NCBI GenBank assembly: GCA_944385095.1
Contig: CALWVS010000007.1
Span: 25,017-89,016, forward strand
Reading direction: 5' to 3'
Length of the DNA: 64,000 bases
DNA from: an uncultured Oscillospiraceae bacterium
Lineage (GTDB): Bacteria > Bacillota > Clostridia > Oscillospirales > Oscillospiraceae
The position numbers and the translations under genes are program-made. The notes below the pieces were generated by a model. It was given only the letters and a program-made list of their open reading frames with translations, did no database searches and was not told the DNA's origin. Positions within the stretch are counted from its first letter, which is position 1. Every line of letters begins with the position of its first letter. This document shows positions 1 through 8,446 of this stretch, piece by piece.

Positions 1-528
1 ACACAATCCACCAATAATATGGGTCAGTTGGGATACATTGTCATTCACTGACACTGCATCTACCACTTCCCCACCCAGATACAGAACAACTACCAGAATT
101 AAGGTCAATGGGATGGCTCCATTTCGCATTCCTGCCAACGAGGAGAGGACAATCAACATAAAGACAATGCCACTTGCGCCCAAAAGGGCGGTATCAGGAA
201 ACAGGAAAAACTGTACCAGTCCTGACACCAGTGCTGTCAGTACAATACACCCCAAAAGCCGTTTACTGCCATATTTCTCCTCCAGTGGTGGTCCTACCAC
301 TAACAACAGCATCATATTCCCCATAAAATGGGCATAGCCACTATGCCCCAGCACATGGGTAAACATACGTACATAAGTCAGTGGGTCTGTGAAGGATGAG
401 TGGTACACTGCAAACAGCATCTGTGTACTAAGCCCATGTGTCACATTCCCTAAAATCAGAGAACCCAGGGAGAGCAGAAAAAAGGTCAAAATGACTGGTG
501 AGTTGTACTGGATTGGAAACCGTTTCAA
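1..528 (-). CDS. Rhomboid-family intramembrane serine protease (C-terminal part outside window)
   Basis: Reading the minus strand from a TTG codon at 528 gives 176 residues that run off the window edge. Rhomboid proteases cleave substrates inside the membrane with a Ser-His dyad. Visible here are a first membrane segment (about residues 11-28), the oxyanion asparagine region HFMGN (67-71), the catalytic GASG motif with Ser119 and the catalytic His170 in HIIGG. The TTG overlaps the serA stop (TTGA), which implies translational coupling to serA; no strong ribosome site of its own is seen, so the exact start is uncertain. The family call is firm. The substrate cannot be inferred. Confidence 0.8.
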   Translation of the reverse strand, partial: MKRFPIQYNSPVILTFFLLSLGSLILGNVTHGLSTQMLFAVYHSSFTDPLTYVRMFTHVLGHSGYAHFMGNMMLLLVVGPPLEEKYGSKRLLGCIVLTALVSGLVQFFLFPDTALLGASGIVFMLIVLSSLAGMRNGAIPLTLILVVVLYLGGEVVDAVSVNDNVSQLTHIIGGLC

Positions 529-1697
529 TGGTTCAGCACGCGGACACGGATGACGCCAGAGATTGCTCTCAGCTCATCTGCCACAGAATCTTTGATGCGG
601 CTGTTGATGTCCACCATGGTATAGGCATAGTCCTTCTTTGATTTGTTGGTCAGGTTTTCCACGTTGACGCCTTCTCTGGACAAAACAGAAGTAATCTGTG
701 TCAACATAGCAGGAATGTTTTTGTGGATGACACAGATACGGGAAATTCCGCTCCACTCCTGAGAGACATTGGGCAAATTCACAGAATTTCGGATATTGCC
801 ATTGACCAGATAATCCTTGAGCTGGTCTGCTGCCATACGGGCACAATTTTCCTCACTTTCAGGGGTAGAGGCACCCAGATGAGGCAGGGACACCACATTA
901 GGAATCACAGAAATTTTCTCATTGGGGAAATCGGTCACATAGCGAGCCACTCGACCGGACTCCAATGCAGCAATCATATCATCATCATTGACCAAACCGC
1001 CACGGGCCAGATTGAGAATACGCACCTGACCTTTCATTTTGGAAATGGCTTCCTCATTGATAAAGTCTTTGGTGTCGTTGGTGTAAGGTACATGAATGGT
1101 AATGTAATCGGAAACTTTATAAAGTTCCTCCACATTTTTCACCACATGCACATGGCGGTCCAGACGCAAAGCGGCATCTACAGACAGGAAGGGGTCATAA
1201 CCATAGACATCCATACCCAAATCCAGTGCCACATTGCACACCAGCGCACCAATGGCACCCAGACCAATCACACCTAAGGTTTTGCGATACAGCTCAGGAC
1301 CTGCAAAGGCAGACTTTCCTTTCTCCACTGCACTGGCAACATCCACACCTGGAGTATGTACCTGTTCCTGTACCCAGTCAGCCCCACCCAAAATATCACG
1401 GGAGGCAATGAGCATGGCAGCAATCACCAGCTCTTTCACTGCGTTTGCATTGGCTCCAGGGGTATTAAATACTACAATACCATGCTCAGAACAGCGGTCA
1501 ATTGGGATGTTATTGGTTCCTGCACCTGCTCTTGCCACCGCTCTCAGGGCATCTGGAAACTCATAGTCGTGCATGGCAGCAGAACGCACCAGAATACCAT
1601 CCTCATTTTCTACATCACTGCCAACCTGAAAACGGGTCTGGTCCAATAAATCCAGCCCAGCGGCGGAAATCTTATTCAGTGTTTTAATTCGATACAT
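525..1697 (-). CDS. serA: D-3-phosphoglycerate dehydrogenase
   Basis: This enzyme oxidises 3-phosphoglycerate to 3-phosphohydroxypyruvate, the first step of serine synthesis, in the cytoplasm. The 390-residue protein has the NAD-binding GLGAIG loop at 145-150, the PHLGASTPES segment holding the catalytic histidine, and a C-terminal ACT domain from about residue 318 that usually senses serine. The length matches the short SerA type without the intervening domain of the long forms. It lies 18 nt downstream of serC on the same strand, so the two form a serCA operon read from one promoter near 2.87 kb. Confidence 0.95.
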   Translation of the reverse strand: MYRIKTLNKISAAGLDLLDQTRFQVGSDVENEDGILVRSAAMHDYEFPDALRAVARAGAGTNNIPIDRCSEHGIVVFNTPGANANAVKELVIAAMLIASRDILGGADWVQEQVHTPGVDVASAVEKGKSAFAGPELYRKTLGVIGLGAIGALVCNVALDLGMDVYGYDPFLSVDAALRLDRHVHVVKNVEELYKVSDYITIHVPYTNDTKDFINEEAISKMKGQVRILNLARGGLVNDDDMIAALESGRVARYVTDFPNEKISVIPNVVSLPHLGASTPESEENCARMAADQLKDYLVNGNIRNSVNLPNVSQEWSGISRICVIHKNIPAMLTQITSVLSREGVNVENLTNKSKKDYAYTMVDINSRIKDSVADELRAISGVIRVRVLNH

Positions 1698-1715
1698 GTT
1701 ACTTCTCCCTGTTTC

Positions 1716-2801
1716 TCAGTTTGCTTTATCAAATTGTTTAATGAAGTCACACAGCTTTTCCACACCCTCAACTGGCATGGCGTTGTAGATGGAGGCACGC
1801 ATTCCCCCCACTTTTCTGTGACCCTTTAGGTTCACAAATCCAGCCTCTGTGGCTTCCTTGACAAATTTTGCATCCAATTCCTCATTTCCGGTGCGGAAGG
1901 TCACATTCATACCAGAACGGGAGCCCTTTTCAGCATGGCACTGGAACAGACGGGAATCATCCAGTGTATCATAGAGCATGGCAGAGCGCAGGTCACGCAG
2001 TTTTTCCATTCCTGCAATTCCGCCCTGTTCTGCCACCCAGTCCAGATTTAACCCCAGCATGTAGATACACCAACAGGGAGGTGTGTTATACATAGAATCC
2101 TTTTCTATCATGGTCTGATAATTCATCATTAGAGGGGTGTAGGGCAGCTCCTGCCCTGCCAGATCCTCACGCATAATCACCACTGTCAAACCAGCAGGTG
2201 CCATATTTTTCTGAGCTCCCGCAAAGATAATTCCATACTTTGATACATCGACGGAGCGGGACAGAATATTGGAGGACATATCACACACCAGTGGCACAGA
2301 ACCAGTGTCTGGCACATACTGCCATTCTGTACCATAGATGGTGTTGTTGGCACAATAATAGAAATAGCTTGCCTGCCCACTGAGTTTCAGTTGTTCCTGA
2401 CTGGGAATATAGCTGTGATCCCGGTCACTGGTATCGGCTGCCAGATGGACAGTACCATATTTCTTTGCTTCTTTGGCTGCAAGGGATGCAAAATTACCAG
2501 TGACTGCATAGTCTGCTTCCCCAGTCCGTCCCATCAAATTCAGTGGAACCATAGAAAATTGCCCAGATGCACCAGTCTGGAGAAACAGGATTTTATAGCC
2601 TTCAGGAATATTCATCATCTTCCTGAGCTTATCCTGGGTCTCCTCAAAAATCTGCATGAACACTTTTGAGCGGTGACTCATCTCCATCACTGACATACCA
2701 GAACCACGGTAATTGGTGATTTCTGACCCTGCACGCTCCAGGGCAGAGAGTGGAAGCATGGATGGGCCTGCGGAGAAGTTGTAAACGCGCTGTTCGCTCA
2801 T
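1716..2801 (-). CDS. serC: Phosphoserine aminotransferase
   Basis: SerC converts 3-phosphohydroxypyruvate and glutamate to phosphoserine and 2-oxoglutarate using pyridoxal phosphate. The 361-residue protein opens with the typical YNFSAGPSMLP motif and carries the PLP lysine in AGAQKNMAPAG (about residue 197). The C-terminal HRKVGGMRASIYNA stretch is also typical. Length and start fit the family. It is the first gene of the unit with serA and the rhomboid gene. A phosphoserine phosphatase (SerB) is not present in this window. Confidence 0.95.
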   Translation of the reverse strand: MSEQRVYNFSAGPSMLPLSALERAGSEITNYRGSGMSVMEMSHRSKVFMQIFEETQDKLRKMMNIPEGYKILFLQTGASGQFSMVPLNLMGRTGEADYAVTGNFASLAAKEAKKYGTVHLAADTSDRDHSYIPSQEQLKLSGQASYFYYCANNTIYGTEWQYVPDTGSVPLVCDMSSNILSRSVDVSKYGIIFAGAQKNMAPAGLTVVIMREDLAGQELPYTPLMMNYQTMIEKDSMYNTPPCWCIYMLGLNLDWVAEQGGIAGMEKLRDLRSAMLYDTLDDSRLFQCHAEKGSRSGMNVTFRTGNEELDAKFVKEATEAGFVNLKGHRKVGGMRASIYNAMPVEGVEKLCDFIKQFDKAN

Positions 2802-2861
2802 TTGGGAGAACCCCTTTCAAAACATAATTTTCCTGCCCCTTGTAGGGTAGGATAGTTATTT

Positions 2862-2890
2862 ATTATAGTAAAGTGAATGGGTGCTGTCAA
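2862..2890 (-). promoter_or_regulatory. Promoter of serC-serA
   Basis: On the minus strand, TTGACA (2885-2890) and TATAAT (2862-2867) are separated by 17 bases. Both boxes are perfect sigma-A consensus. The leader to the serC start is about 55 nt. No T-box or other riboswitch is seen in it. Confidence 0.85.
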
Positions 2891-2985
2891 TGCCAAGCCC
2901 TATGAAAAGTTGGTGAAAATCCTGTATTTCCTTAGTTTATCTGACTGAATATCTGGTTATCTTCTTTAGAAGGAGGTAACTTGAT

Positions 2986-3582
2986 ATGTTTGCACTATTT
3001 TGGAAAGATATGCAGATTCTTCGGAAATCTCTGCGATTTTATACCTTATTTTCTCTTTTCTATCTGTTATTGGCTCTATTGGGGCTGTATGAACTGCCAT
3101 TTATCCTATCCTGTAGTACCTTCATGATGATGATGCTCCCCCTCTCCGCTTTTACAGTAAAGCCAGAGCCTCCCTTTCATGATTTAGACCTTGTAAAAGC
3201 CCGTTATTTATTTACTCTGTTCATTGCCCTGCTCATGTTCAGCTTGAACATGACCATTTCTACCATCTATTCCATTGCCACACGGGACTATGCTATCCTT
3301 ATGTCCCTCTTTGTGGTATCTACAGGCAGTCTGGCACTTTCTGGCATCCTGTTACCTCTTGCCTTCTGTTTACCCATTCAAAAAATGCGCCCCATTTTAT
3401 ATGGAATTGTGTTTTTAGCTATGACTGGAATCTCTCAACTCCCCTATTTATCTCTGTCCCCTGATTCTGTTTTTCTCTATGGTCTGACACTCCCTCTTTC
3501 TGTGTTTCTCCTCTCCTATTTTCTCTCCTGTTCTCTTGTTTCAAAAGGACTTCGGTGCTATAATAAAGAAAAAAAGAGTTAG
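2986..3582 (+). CDS. ABC-2 type membrane protein, orphan permease
   Basis: The 198-residue protein is almost entirely hydrophobic, with about six membrane segments. It resembles ABC-2 permeases of the class that also contains the PSM exporters (short N-terminal FWKDMQILRKS amphipathic start, then helices). No ATP-binding gene lies next to it, so it would have to borrow an ATPase encoded elsewhere or is a relic. The start follows a strong AAGGAGG site. It is the first gene of a two-gene plus-strand unit with the 46-residue protein. The substrate is unknown. Confidence 0.55.
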   Translation: MFALFWKDMQILRKSLRFYTLFSLFYLLLALLGLYELPFILSCSTFMMMMLPLSAFTVKPEPPFHDLDLVKARYLFTLFIALLMFSLNMTISTIYSIATRDYAILMSLFVVSTGSLALSGILLPLAFCLPIQKMRPILYGIVFLAMTGISQLPYLSLSPDSVFLYGLTLPLSVFLLSYFLSCSLVSKGLRCYNKEKKS

Positions 3583-3600
3583 GAAAAGGAGGTCCTTTGT

Positions 3601-3741
3601 ATGACTGCACAACAGGCAATTCACGAGCTTAAACAGGTACGTCAATACTGTTCCGCCCGTGCCATTCCAGCCATCGACTATGCCATTCAGGTTTTGCAGA
3701 AAACTGGAGAAAAAGAGGAATCCTCACAAAAAGAAAAATAG
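3601..3741 (+). CDS. Small hypothetical protein, 46 residues
   Basis: The frame starts with ATG behind a very good AAAGGAGG site (3588-3595) and ends at TAG. The product MTAQQAIHELKQVRQYCS... is soluble, mostly helical by composition, with a charged lysine/glutamate tail. I do not recognise the family. The ribosome site, the 18-nt gap to the upstream membrane protein and the terminator right after the stop make it a credible real gene. Confidence 0.6.
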   Translation: MTAQQAIHELKQVRQYCSARAIPAIDYAIQVLQKTGEKEESSQKEK

Positions 3742-3762
3742 ACACTCATTTTGAGTGTCTAT
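3738..3762. terminator. Bidirectional terminator between the 46-residue protein and ftsZ
   Basis: An 11-bp perfect stem (3738-3748 with 3752-3762) has a 3-nt loop. A T run follows on the plus strand and an A-rich run precedes it, so it can stop transcription from both sides. ftsZ ends five bases away on the other strand. Confidence 0.85.
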
Positions 3763-3766
3763 TTTT

Positions 3767-4921
3767 TTATCTTTTTCTGCTAAAAATACGCTCTAAGATA
3801 TCCCAATCATCATCGCTGACGGTGGGACGTTCCAGCTCTGGCACTGGTTCTGGTGTACGGTTTACTGTCTCCTGTGCTACAGGTGCAGCGACCTCTGCCT
3901 TCTTCTCCTCTACCTTTGCACTTGCGTTGGTGAAGGGCTGGGCGGACATGGTGACTGTCTCCTCTTTTTCGTCAAAGCCTGTGGCAATGACGGTCACACG
4001 CAGTTCATCTTCTAATGTATCATCAAATGCTGCACCAAAGATGATATTGGCCTCTGGATGTGCCGCCTCCTGCACCAGATTGGCAGCTACTTCTACTTCT
4101 TCCAATCCAATGTCAATAGAACCAGTGACATTGATCAGAACACCCTTTGCACCATTGATAGAAGTTTCCAACAGTGGGCTGGAAATTGCCATCTGTGCAG
4201 CTTCCTCTGCCTTATTCTTTCCAGCAGCCCGTCCCACACCCATGTGGGCACGTCCTGCATCTTTCATTACCGCAGATACGTCTGCAAAGTCCAGATTGAT
4301 AAATCCAGTGTTTTTAATCAGGTCGGAAATGGACTGTACAGCCTGTTGCAGTACATCATCAGCAATCTCAAAGGCATTGAGCATGGTAATCTTCTGGTCT
4401 GTTGCCAGTTTCAAACGCTCATTGGGAATAATCACCAGAGAGTCTACTTTACTTCTCAATTCGTTGATACCGCCGTCTGCCTGCTTCATGCGGCGCATTC
4501 CTTCAAAACGAAAGGGCTTTGTCACAACACCTACGGTCAGAATGCCCATTTCCTTTGCAATGTCTGCCACAATGGGAGCTGCACCAGTACCAGTTCCGCC
4601 ACCCATACCAGCAGTGATAAAGACCATATCTGCATCTTCCAATGCCTTGGCAATCTGGCTTCTGCTCTCCTCAGCGGACTTTCTGCCTATTTCAGGATTG
4701 GAACCTGCCCCCTGACCGTTGGTGAGTTTCTCGCCAATCTGAATTTTATAGGTTGCTGCTGATACTTCCAGTGCCTGCTTATCCGTGTTCACTGCAATAA
4801 AATCTACACCTTTTGTACCAGTGCGCACCATGCGGTTGACAACATTGTTGCCACCACCACCTACACCAATTACTTTAATATTTACCACACTATCGGGACC
4901 CAAATCCAATCCGAAGGCCAT
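3767..4921 (-). CDS. ftsZ: Cell division protein FtsZ
   Basis: FtsZ is the tubulin-like GTPase that polymerises into the division ring. The 384-residue protein has the [10 protein letters not shown] start of the fold, the tubulin signature GGGTGTG at 107-113, the T7-loop region with NLDFADV, and a conserved C-terminal tail peptide ([11 protein letters not shown] then a basic end) that binds partners such as SepF or FtsA. A variable linker rich in Glu, Val and Pro (about 320-365) separates them. It is the last gene of the dcw cluster but has its own promoter. No ftsA precedes it. Confidence 0.98.
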   Translation of the reverse strand: MAFGLDLGPDSVVNIKVIGVGGGGNNVVNRMVRTGTKGVDFIAVNTDKQALEVSAATYKIQIGEKLTNGQGAGSNPEIGRKSAEESRSQIAKALEDADMVFITAGMGGGTGTGAAPIVADIAKEMGILTVGVVTKPFRFEGMRRMKQADGGINELRSKVDSLVIIPNERLKLATDQKITMLNAFEIADDVLQQAVQSISDLIKNTGFINLDFADVSAVMKDAGRAHMGVGRAAGKNKAEEAAQMAISSPLLETSINGAKGVLINVTGSIDIGLEEVEVAANLVQEAAHPEANIIFGAAFDDTLEDELRVTVIATGFDEKEETVTMSAQPFTNASAKVEEKKAEVAAPVAQETVNRTPEPVPELERPTVSDDDWDILERIFSRKR

Positions 4922-4951
4922 TGTCGCTCCTCCTATGTATACAAAATCAAA

Positions 4952-4984
4952 ATCTGCCGATTGCAGGTCTTACCTGCCGCAGAT
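4952..4984 (-). promoter_or_regulatory. Stem-loop in the ftsZ leader
   Basis: Outer arms ATCTGC/GCAGAT (4952-4957, 4979-4984) enclose inner arms GCAGG/CCTGC (4963-4967, 4973-4977). The structure lies between the ftsZ promoter and the ribosome site and lacks a T run, so a role in mRNA stability or translation is more likely than termination. Confidence 0.4.
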
Positions 4985-5010
4985 GCAAAATTCTTACCAT
5001 AACCCGTTTT

Positions 5011-5039
5011 ATTGTATCTCGATTTCCCAGTCAGGTCAA
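5011..5039 (-). promoter_or_regulatory. Promoter directly upstream of ftsZ
   Basis: On the minus strand, TTGACC (5034-5039) and TACAAT (5011-5016) have a 17-base spacer, a near-consensus sigma-A promoter. It would let ftsZ be transcribed apart from the rest of the dcw operon. Confidence 0.7.
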
Positions 5040-5074
5040 GAGAAAAAGCTCGAATTTCGCGAACTTTAAAACTT

Positions 5075-5923
5075 TTATGGGTTTGCAGGTGTGAAAATTG
5101 CATCATATCCCTGTTGCGTTAAATCCATTACCCCACTGCACTGCTCTCCTCTGCTTTGTACGGTATCTTCCACCGCTGCCACCATCAATCGGATGGAACG
5201 TGCATGGTCCTCTCCCTGTGGCAAACGCACCTGAAAATTCTGCCGATACACTAGCCCAATCCATAACGGGTTAGTCAAGTCAATTTCTGATACCTGATTC
5301 AAAATACCCTGTTCTATCATAATATCAATCAGTTCCAGCAAGGTATCTTTTCGCTGTTGCTGCTCCTGAGGGACAGCCATATCAAATCCAACCTGAGGGG
5401 CCAATATGGTAAGCCCACGCACAGACATGGTTTCCAGTTGGTCTGTTCCAGCCTCCAAAATTTTACCTGTGGCACTAATCAGCCATGGCTGGTCGGTCTG
5501 TGCCAAAATTTTGGGTTCCTCCTCGTCCTGTTCTTCTCCATCTTCCTCTGTTGTGTCTGTCTGCTGAGCATATACCTCCACTTGAGCCACTGCCTGCCAC
5601 TCCTCAACAGACAGCGTCACAGTACTGGGCAAGCCTCTTTTCACTTTCACCTCTCCTATGTAGGGAAGTTGTTGGCAAATCTGCTGTTCAATTTGGTAGA
5701 TACTGATGTGAAACAAATTGTCCCCAATCTGTAACCCAGAAGCGTCTATAATCTCCTGTTGAGAGTAGCGTCCATTGCCCTGTACCACAATGGTTTCAAT
5801 CTGAAAGAACACCGTTGCTCCCATCGTAGCTGCAACCACCAGCGCAACAATACACAACAATTTAAAAAAGGCTGCCAGCCGTCCCCTGTTTCGTCTGCGC
5901 TTTCGTTTTTTTCGTGCTGCCAT
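5075..5923 (-). CDS. ftsQ: Cell division protein FtsQ/DivIB
   Basis: This is a bitopic membrane protein of the divisome that links FtsL/FtsB to the septal synthase. The 282-residue protein has a very basic cytoplasmic start (KKRKRRRNRGR), one membrane segment at about 18-40, then a POTRA domain (VQGNGRYSQQEIIDASGLQIG...) and the FtsQ beta domain. An acidic insert (EEDGEEQDEEE, about 125-137) is lineage-specific. Order murA-ftsQ-ftsZ in the dcw cluster supports the call. Sequence in this family is weakly conserved, so position and domain order carry much of the weight. Confidence 0.88.
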   Translation of the reverse strand: MAARKKRKRRRNRGRLAAFFKLLCIVALVVAATMGATVFFQIETIVVQGNGRYSQQEIIDASGLQIGDNLFHISIYQIEQQICQQLPYIGEVKVKRGLPSTVTLSVEEWQAVAQVEVYAQQTDTTEEDGEEQDEEEPKILAQTDQPWLISATGKILEAGTDQLETMSVRGLTILAPQVGFDMAVPQEQQQRKDTLLELIDIMIEQGILNQVSEIDLTNPLWIGLVYRQNFQVRLPQGEDHARSIRLMVAAVEDTVQSRGEQCSGVMDLTQQGYDAIFTPANP

Positions 5924-5956
5924 ACTGTCCGCCTTTCTCTTTTGTGTATTCTTGCC

Positions 5957-7213
5957 CTAGGGCTTCTGTACCAATGTAATGGATGCACCCAATTCTCTCA
6001 AATCCTGTTCCAGTCGCTCATAACCCCTTCGGATATGATGCAGCCCTGTCACCTGACTTTCCCCCTGTGCAGAAAGTGCTGCCACCACAAGGGCTGCTGC
6101 ACCTCTCAGGTCGGTTCCATTGACCTGTGCACCATGCAGTTCTCTCCCCGTCACCACTGCCACACGACCTGAAACCTGAATACTGGCTCCCATTCTGGAT
6201 AGCTCATCCACATGGCGATACCGACTGTCAAATAAATTTTCTTCAAACATAGTGGTTCCTGTACCCCCGGACAGTGCAGCCATCAAAATGGCCTGTGCAT
6301 CTGTTGGAAACCCGGGATAGGGTGCTGTTCTGACCACAGAAACCCCCTGCAATCTTCCTCCGCTTTGTAACCGCACCTCTTTTTGCCCCATCTGGAGATG
6401 GCATCCAGCCCGCTCCAGTGCATCCAGCACAGCACGCATGTATTGAGTATAAACTCCCTGTACCGTCACATCTCCTCCACATGCAGCAACTGCACACAGG
6501 TAGGTAGCTGCAACAATGCGGTCCCCCTGAATGTGGTGCTCTATGCCATGCAGTGGGTAGCCTCCTTCAATCTGTATCACAGAACTGCCAGCCCCCCGCA
6601 CTTTTGCTCCCATTTTCTGAAGAACTGTTTGTAATTCTATGATTTCCGGCTCCTTGGCTGCCCCTACAATGGTGGTAGTACCAACTGCGCCACAGGCTGC
6701 CAGCATCAGATTCTGTGTTGCTCCCACACTGGGTATGGCAAGAAAAATATCCTTTCCAACCAGATTGCCTCTTTTGGCAATCAACATGCCCTGTTGTTCT
6801 TCAATTTCCGCCCCCAGTGCCCGCAGAGAGGACAGGTGCAAGTCAATGGGACGTGGTCCCAGCTCACAGCCTCCCGGATAGGAAAGCTGCCCTTCTCCCA
6901 TTCTGGAGAGTAAGGCACCCAGAAAAACAATAGAGGACCGCATTTCCCGCATGAGATAATGGGGAATCTGTGTGGATGTAGGCTGGGAAGCATCTACAAG
7001 CAATGTACTTCCTTCCCGTCTGATCTGACAGCCTAACCCACGCAAAATATCTATGGTAATGGACACATCGGTCAATTCAGGGCAGTTGTGTAGAATGCTC
7101 TGACCCGATGCCAACAGGGTGGCAGCCAAAATGGGCAAAATACTGTTTTTTGCCCCATGTACCGTTAACATTCCAGATAAGGGATTTTTTCCCTTTATTT
7201 GATAAAAATCCAT
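5957..7213 (-). CDS. murA: UDP-N-acetylglucosamine 1-carboxyvinyltransferase
   Basis: MurA transfers enolpyruvate from PEP to UDP-GlcNAc, the first committed step of peptidoglycan synthesis. The 418-residue protein has the substrate-binding KN pair at 22-23 and the catalytic cysteine Cys116 in PGGCELGPRPIDLHL. Cysteine at this site normally means fosfomycin-sensitive enzyme. The SD AGGAGG (7222-7227) and start codon lie in the 3' side of a strong hairpin (see that entry), which suggests control of its translation or of read-through from murG. Confidence 0.95.
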   Translation of the reverse strand: MDFYQIKGKNPLSGMLTVHGAKNSILPILAATLLASGQSILHNCPELTDVSITIDILRGLGCQIRREGSTLLVDASQPTSTQIPHYLMREMRSSIVFLGALLSRMGEGQLSYPGGCELGPRPIDLHLSSLRALGAEIEEQQGMLIAKRGNLVGKDIFLAIPSVGATQNLMLAACGAVGTTTIVGAAKEPEIIELQTVLQKMGAKVRGAGSSVIQIEGGYPLHGIEHHIQGDRIVAATYLCAVAACGGDVTVQGVYTQYMRAVLDALERAGCHLQMGQKEVRLQSGGRLQGVSVVRTAPYPGFPTDAQAILMAALSGGTGTTMFEENLFDSRYRHVDELSRMGASIQVSGRVAVVTGRELHGAQVNGTDLRGAAALVVAALSAQGESQVTGLHHIRRGYERLEQDLRELGASITLVQKP

Positions 7214-7253
7214 AGGATAGCCTCCTGTTCTAACTTCAGGTAGGCTATCCTAT
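7212..7253 (-). promoter_or_regulatory. Hairpin covering the murA ribosome site and start codon
   Basis: A 12-bp perfect inverted repeat (7242-7253 with 7212-7223) with an 18-nt loop ends on the murA ATG. Its 3' arm contains part of the AGGAGG ribosome site. A short T run (five T) follows inside the codons just after the start, so an attenuator is also possible. Confidence 0.65.
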
Positions 7254-7287
7254 GCAATCATCTGCCTTTTGGTCTACAAAATGACCA

Positions 7288-8412
7288 TTATCTCATCATT
7301 TCACATAGGGTCTGATAAATCTGTTCCCCTGCATTGGGGACTGCCATTTCATGGAGGCGGACTACCATCTTTTCCCGCTCCACCCGGTTTCTCAGCAAAT
7401 CAGATGCCACTTCATAGAGTTTTTCTCCTGTGCAGTCCTGCTCTAACAGCAACACTGCTGCCCCCTGATTTGCCAAAACTCTTGCATTTTTTTCCTGATG
7501 ATTGGCTGTCACATTAGGGGATGGAACCAAAATGGACGGTTTTGCAATGGCAGTCAACTCTGAAATGGTGGAAGCCCCTGCCCGGCAAAGAACCAAATCT
7601 GCTGCTGCCATCACCAGTGGCATATTGTAGATATACTCCAGTACCTCTACACCATTGTCTCCCAGTTGCAGCCCACGCCGCAATAAATTCTCCTTCATCC
7701 ATGAAAAATCCCGACCGGCACCATGGATATGGTAATAGGGGGAACCCTCATAGCACTCTTTGGCAATAAAATCCGCCATGTGACCATTCATCACCTTGGC
7801 ACCCAGAGAACCCCAGTAGGACAAAACCAGAGGGCGTTGATCCTGCAATCCCAGCACTTTTCTGGCTTCCTCTCTGGTGTAACGGAAAAAATCTCCCCGT
7901 ACAGGTGTCCCTGTGACGACCACTTTCTCTGGGTGGTCATAGTGGCTTCTGCTCTCCTCAAAGCCCACCATCACACAGTCCACCACCTTGGACAGTGCCT
8001 TAGTGGTCAATCCTGGCACTGCATTGGATTCATGAACCGCAGTGGGAATTTTTCTGCGTGCGGCCTCCCGTACCACAGGAAAGGAGGCATATCCACCCGT
8101 TCCCACCACCAAATCAGGGCGGAACTCATCCAGAATACGGTTTGCCTGTTGCTTTGACTTTTGCATATTCAACACAGTACCAATGTTGTGGATGATATCA
8201 GCTGGTGCAAAGGAGCGATGGAAATTGGTAATGGTTACAGTTTCAATGGAGTACCCCTCTTTTGGAACCAGTTTGGTCTCCATTCCCCCATCGGCTCCCA
8301 CAAAGAGAATCCGGCAGCCGGGATGTCTCTCCTGAAAAATACGGGCCAGTGCCACTGCTGGATTCACATGCCCTGCTGTACCCCCGCAGGTAAACAATAT
8401 GTTCATAATCAC
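7288..8412 (-). CDS. murG: Undecaprenyl-PP-MurNAc-pentapeptide N-acetylglucosaminyltransferase
   Basis: MurG adds GlcNAc to lipid I to give lipid II on the inner face of the membrane. The 374-residue protein has the N-terminal glycine-rich loop CGGTAGHVNPAVALA, the HESNAVPG motif, and the GT28 donor-binding block CRAGASTISELTAIAKPSILVPSP near residue 270. The start MIMNILFTCGG follows the ftsW gene by 34 nt. It sits in the usual ftsW-murG-murA order. Confidence 0.95.
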   Translation of the reverse strand: MIMNILFTCGGTAGHVNPAVALARIFQERHPGCRILFVGADGGMETKLVPKEGYSIETVTITNFHRSFAPADIIHNIGTVLNMQKSKQQANRILDEFRPDLVVGTGGYASFPVVREAARRKIPTAVHESNAVPGLTTKALSKVVDCVMVGFEESRSHYDHPEKVVVTGTPVRGDFFRYTREEARKVLGLQDQRPLVLSYWGSLGAKVMNGHMADFIAKECYEGSPYYHIHGAGRDFSWMKENLLRRGLQLGDNGVEVLEYIYNMPLVMAAADLVLCRAGASTISELTAIAKPSILVPSPNVTANHQEKNARVLANQGAAVLLLEQDCTGEKLYEVASDLLRNRVEREKMVVRLHEMAVPNAGEQIYQTLCEMMR

Positions 8413-8446
8413 ACCTCAAGTCCTTTTTACGCCTCATCTTTGGTTC

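Noticed and set aside
3822-4715. 297-codon open frame on the plus strand over ftsZ
   Set aside because: Antisense to ftsZ; Ser/Ala/Pro-rich composition typical of a shadow frame.
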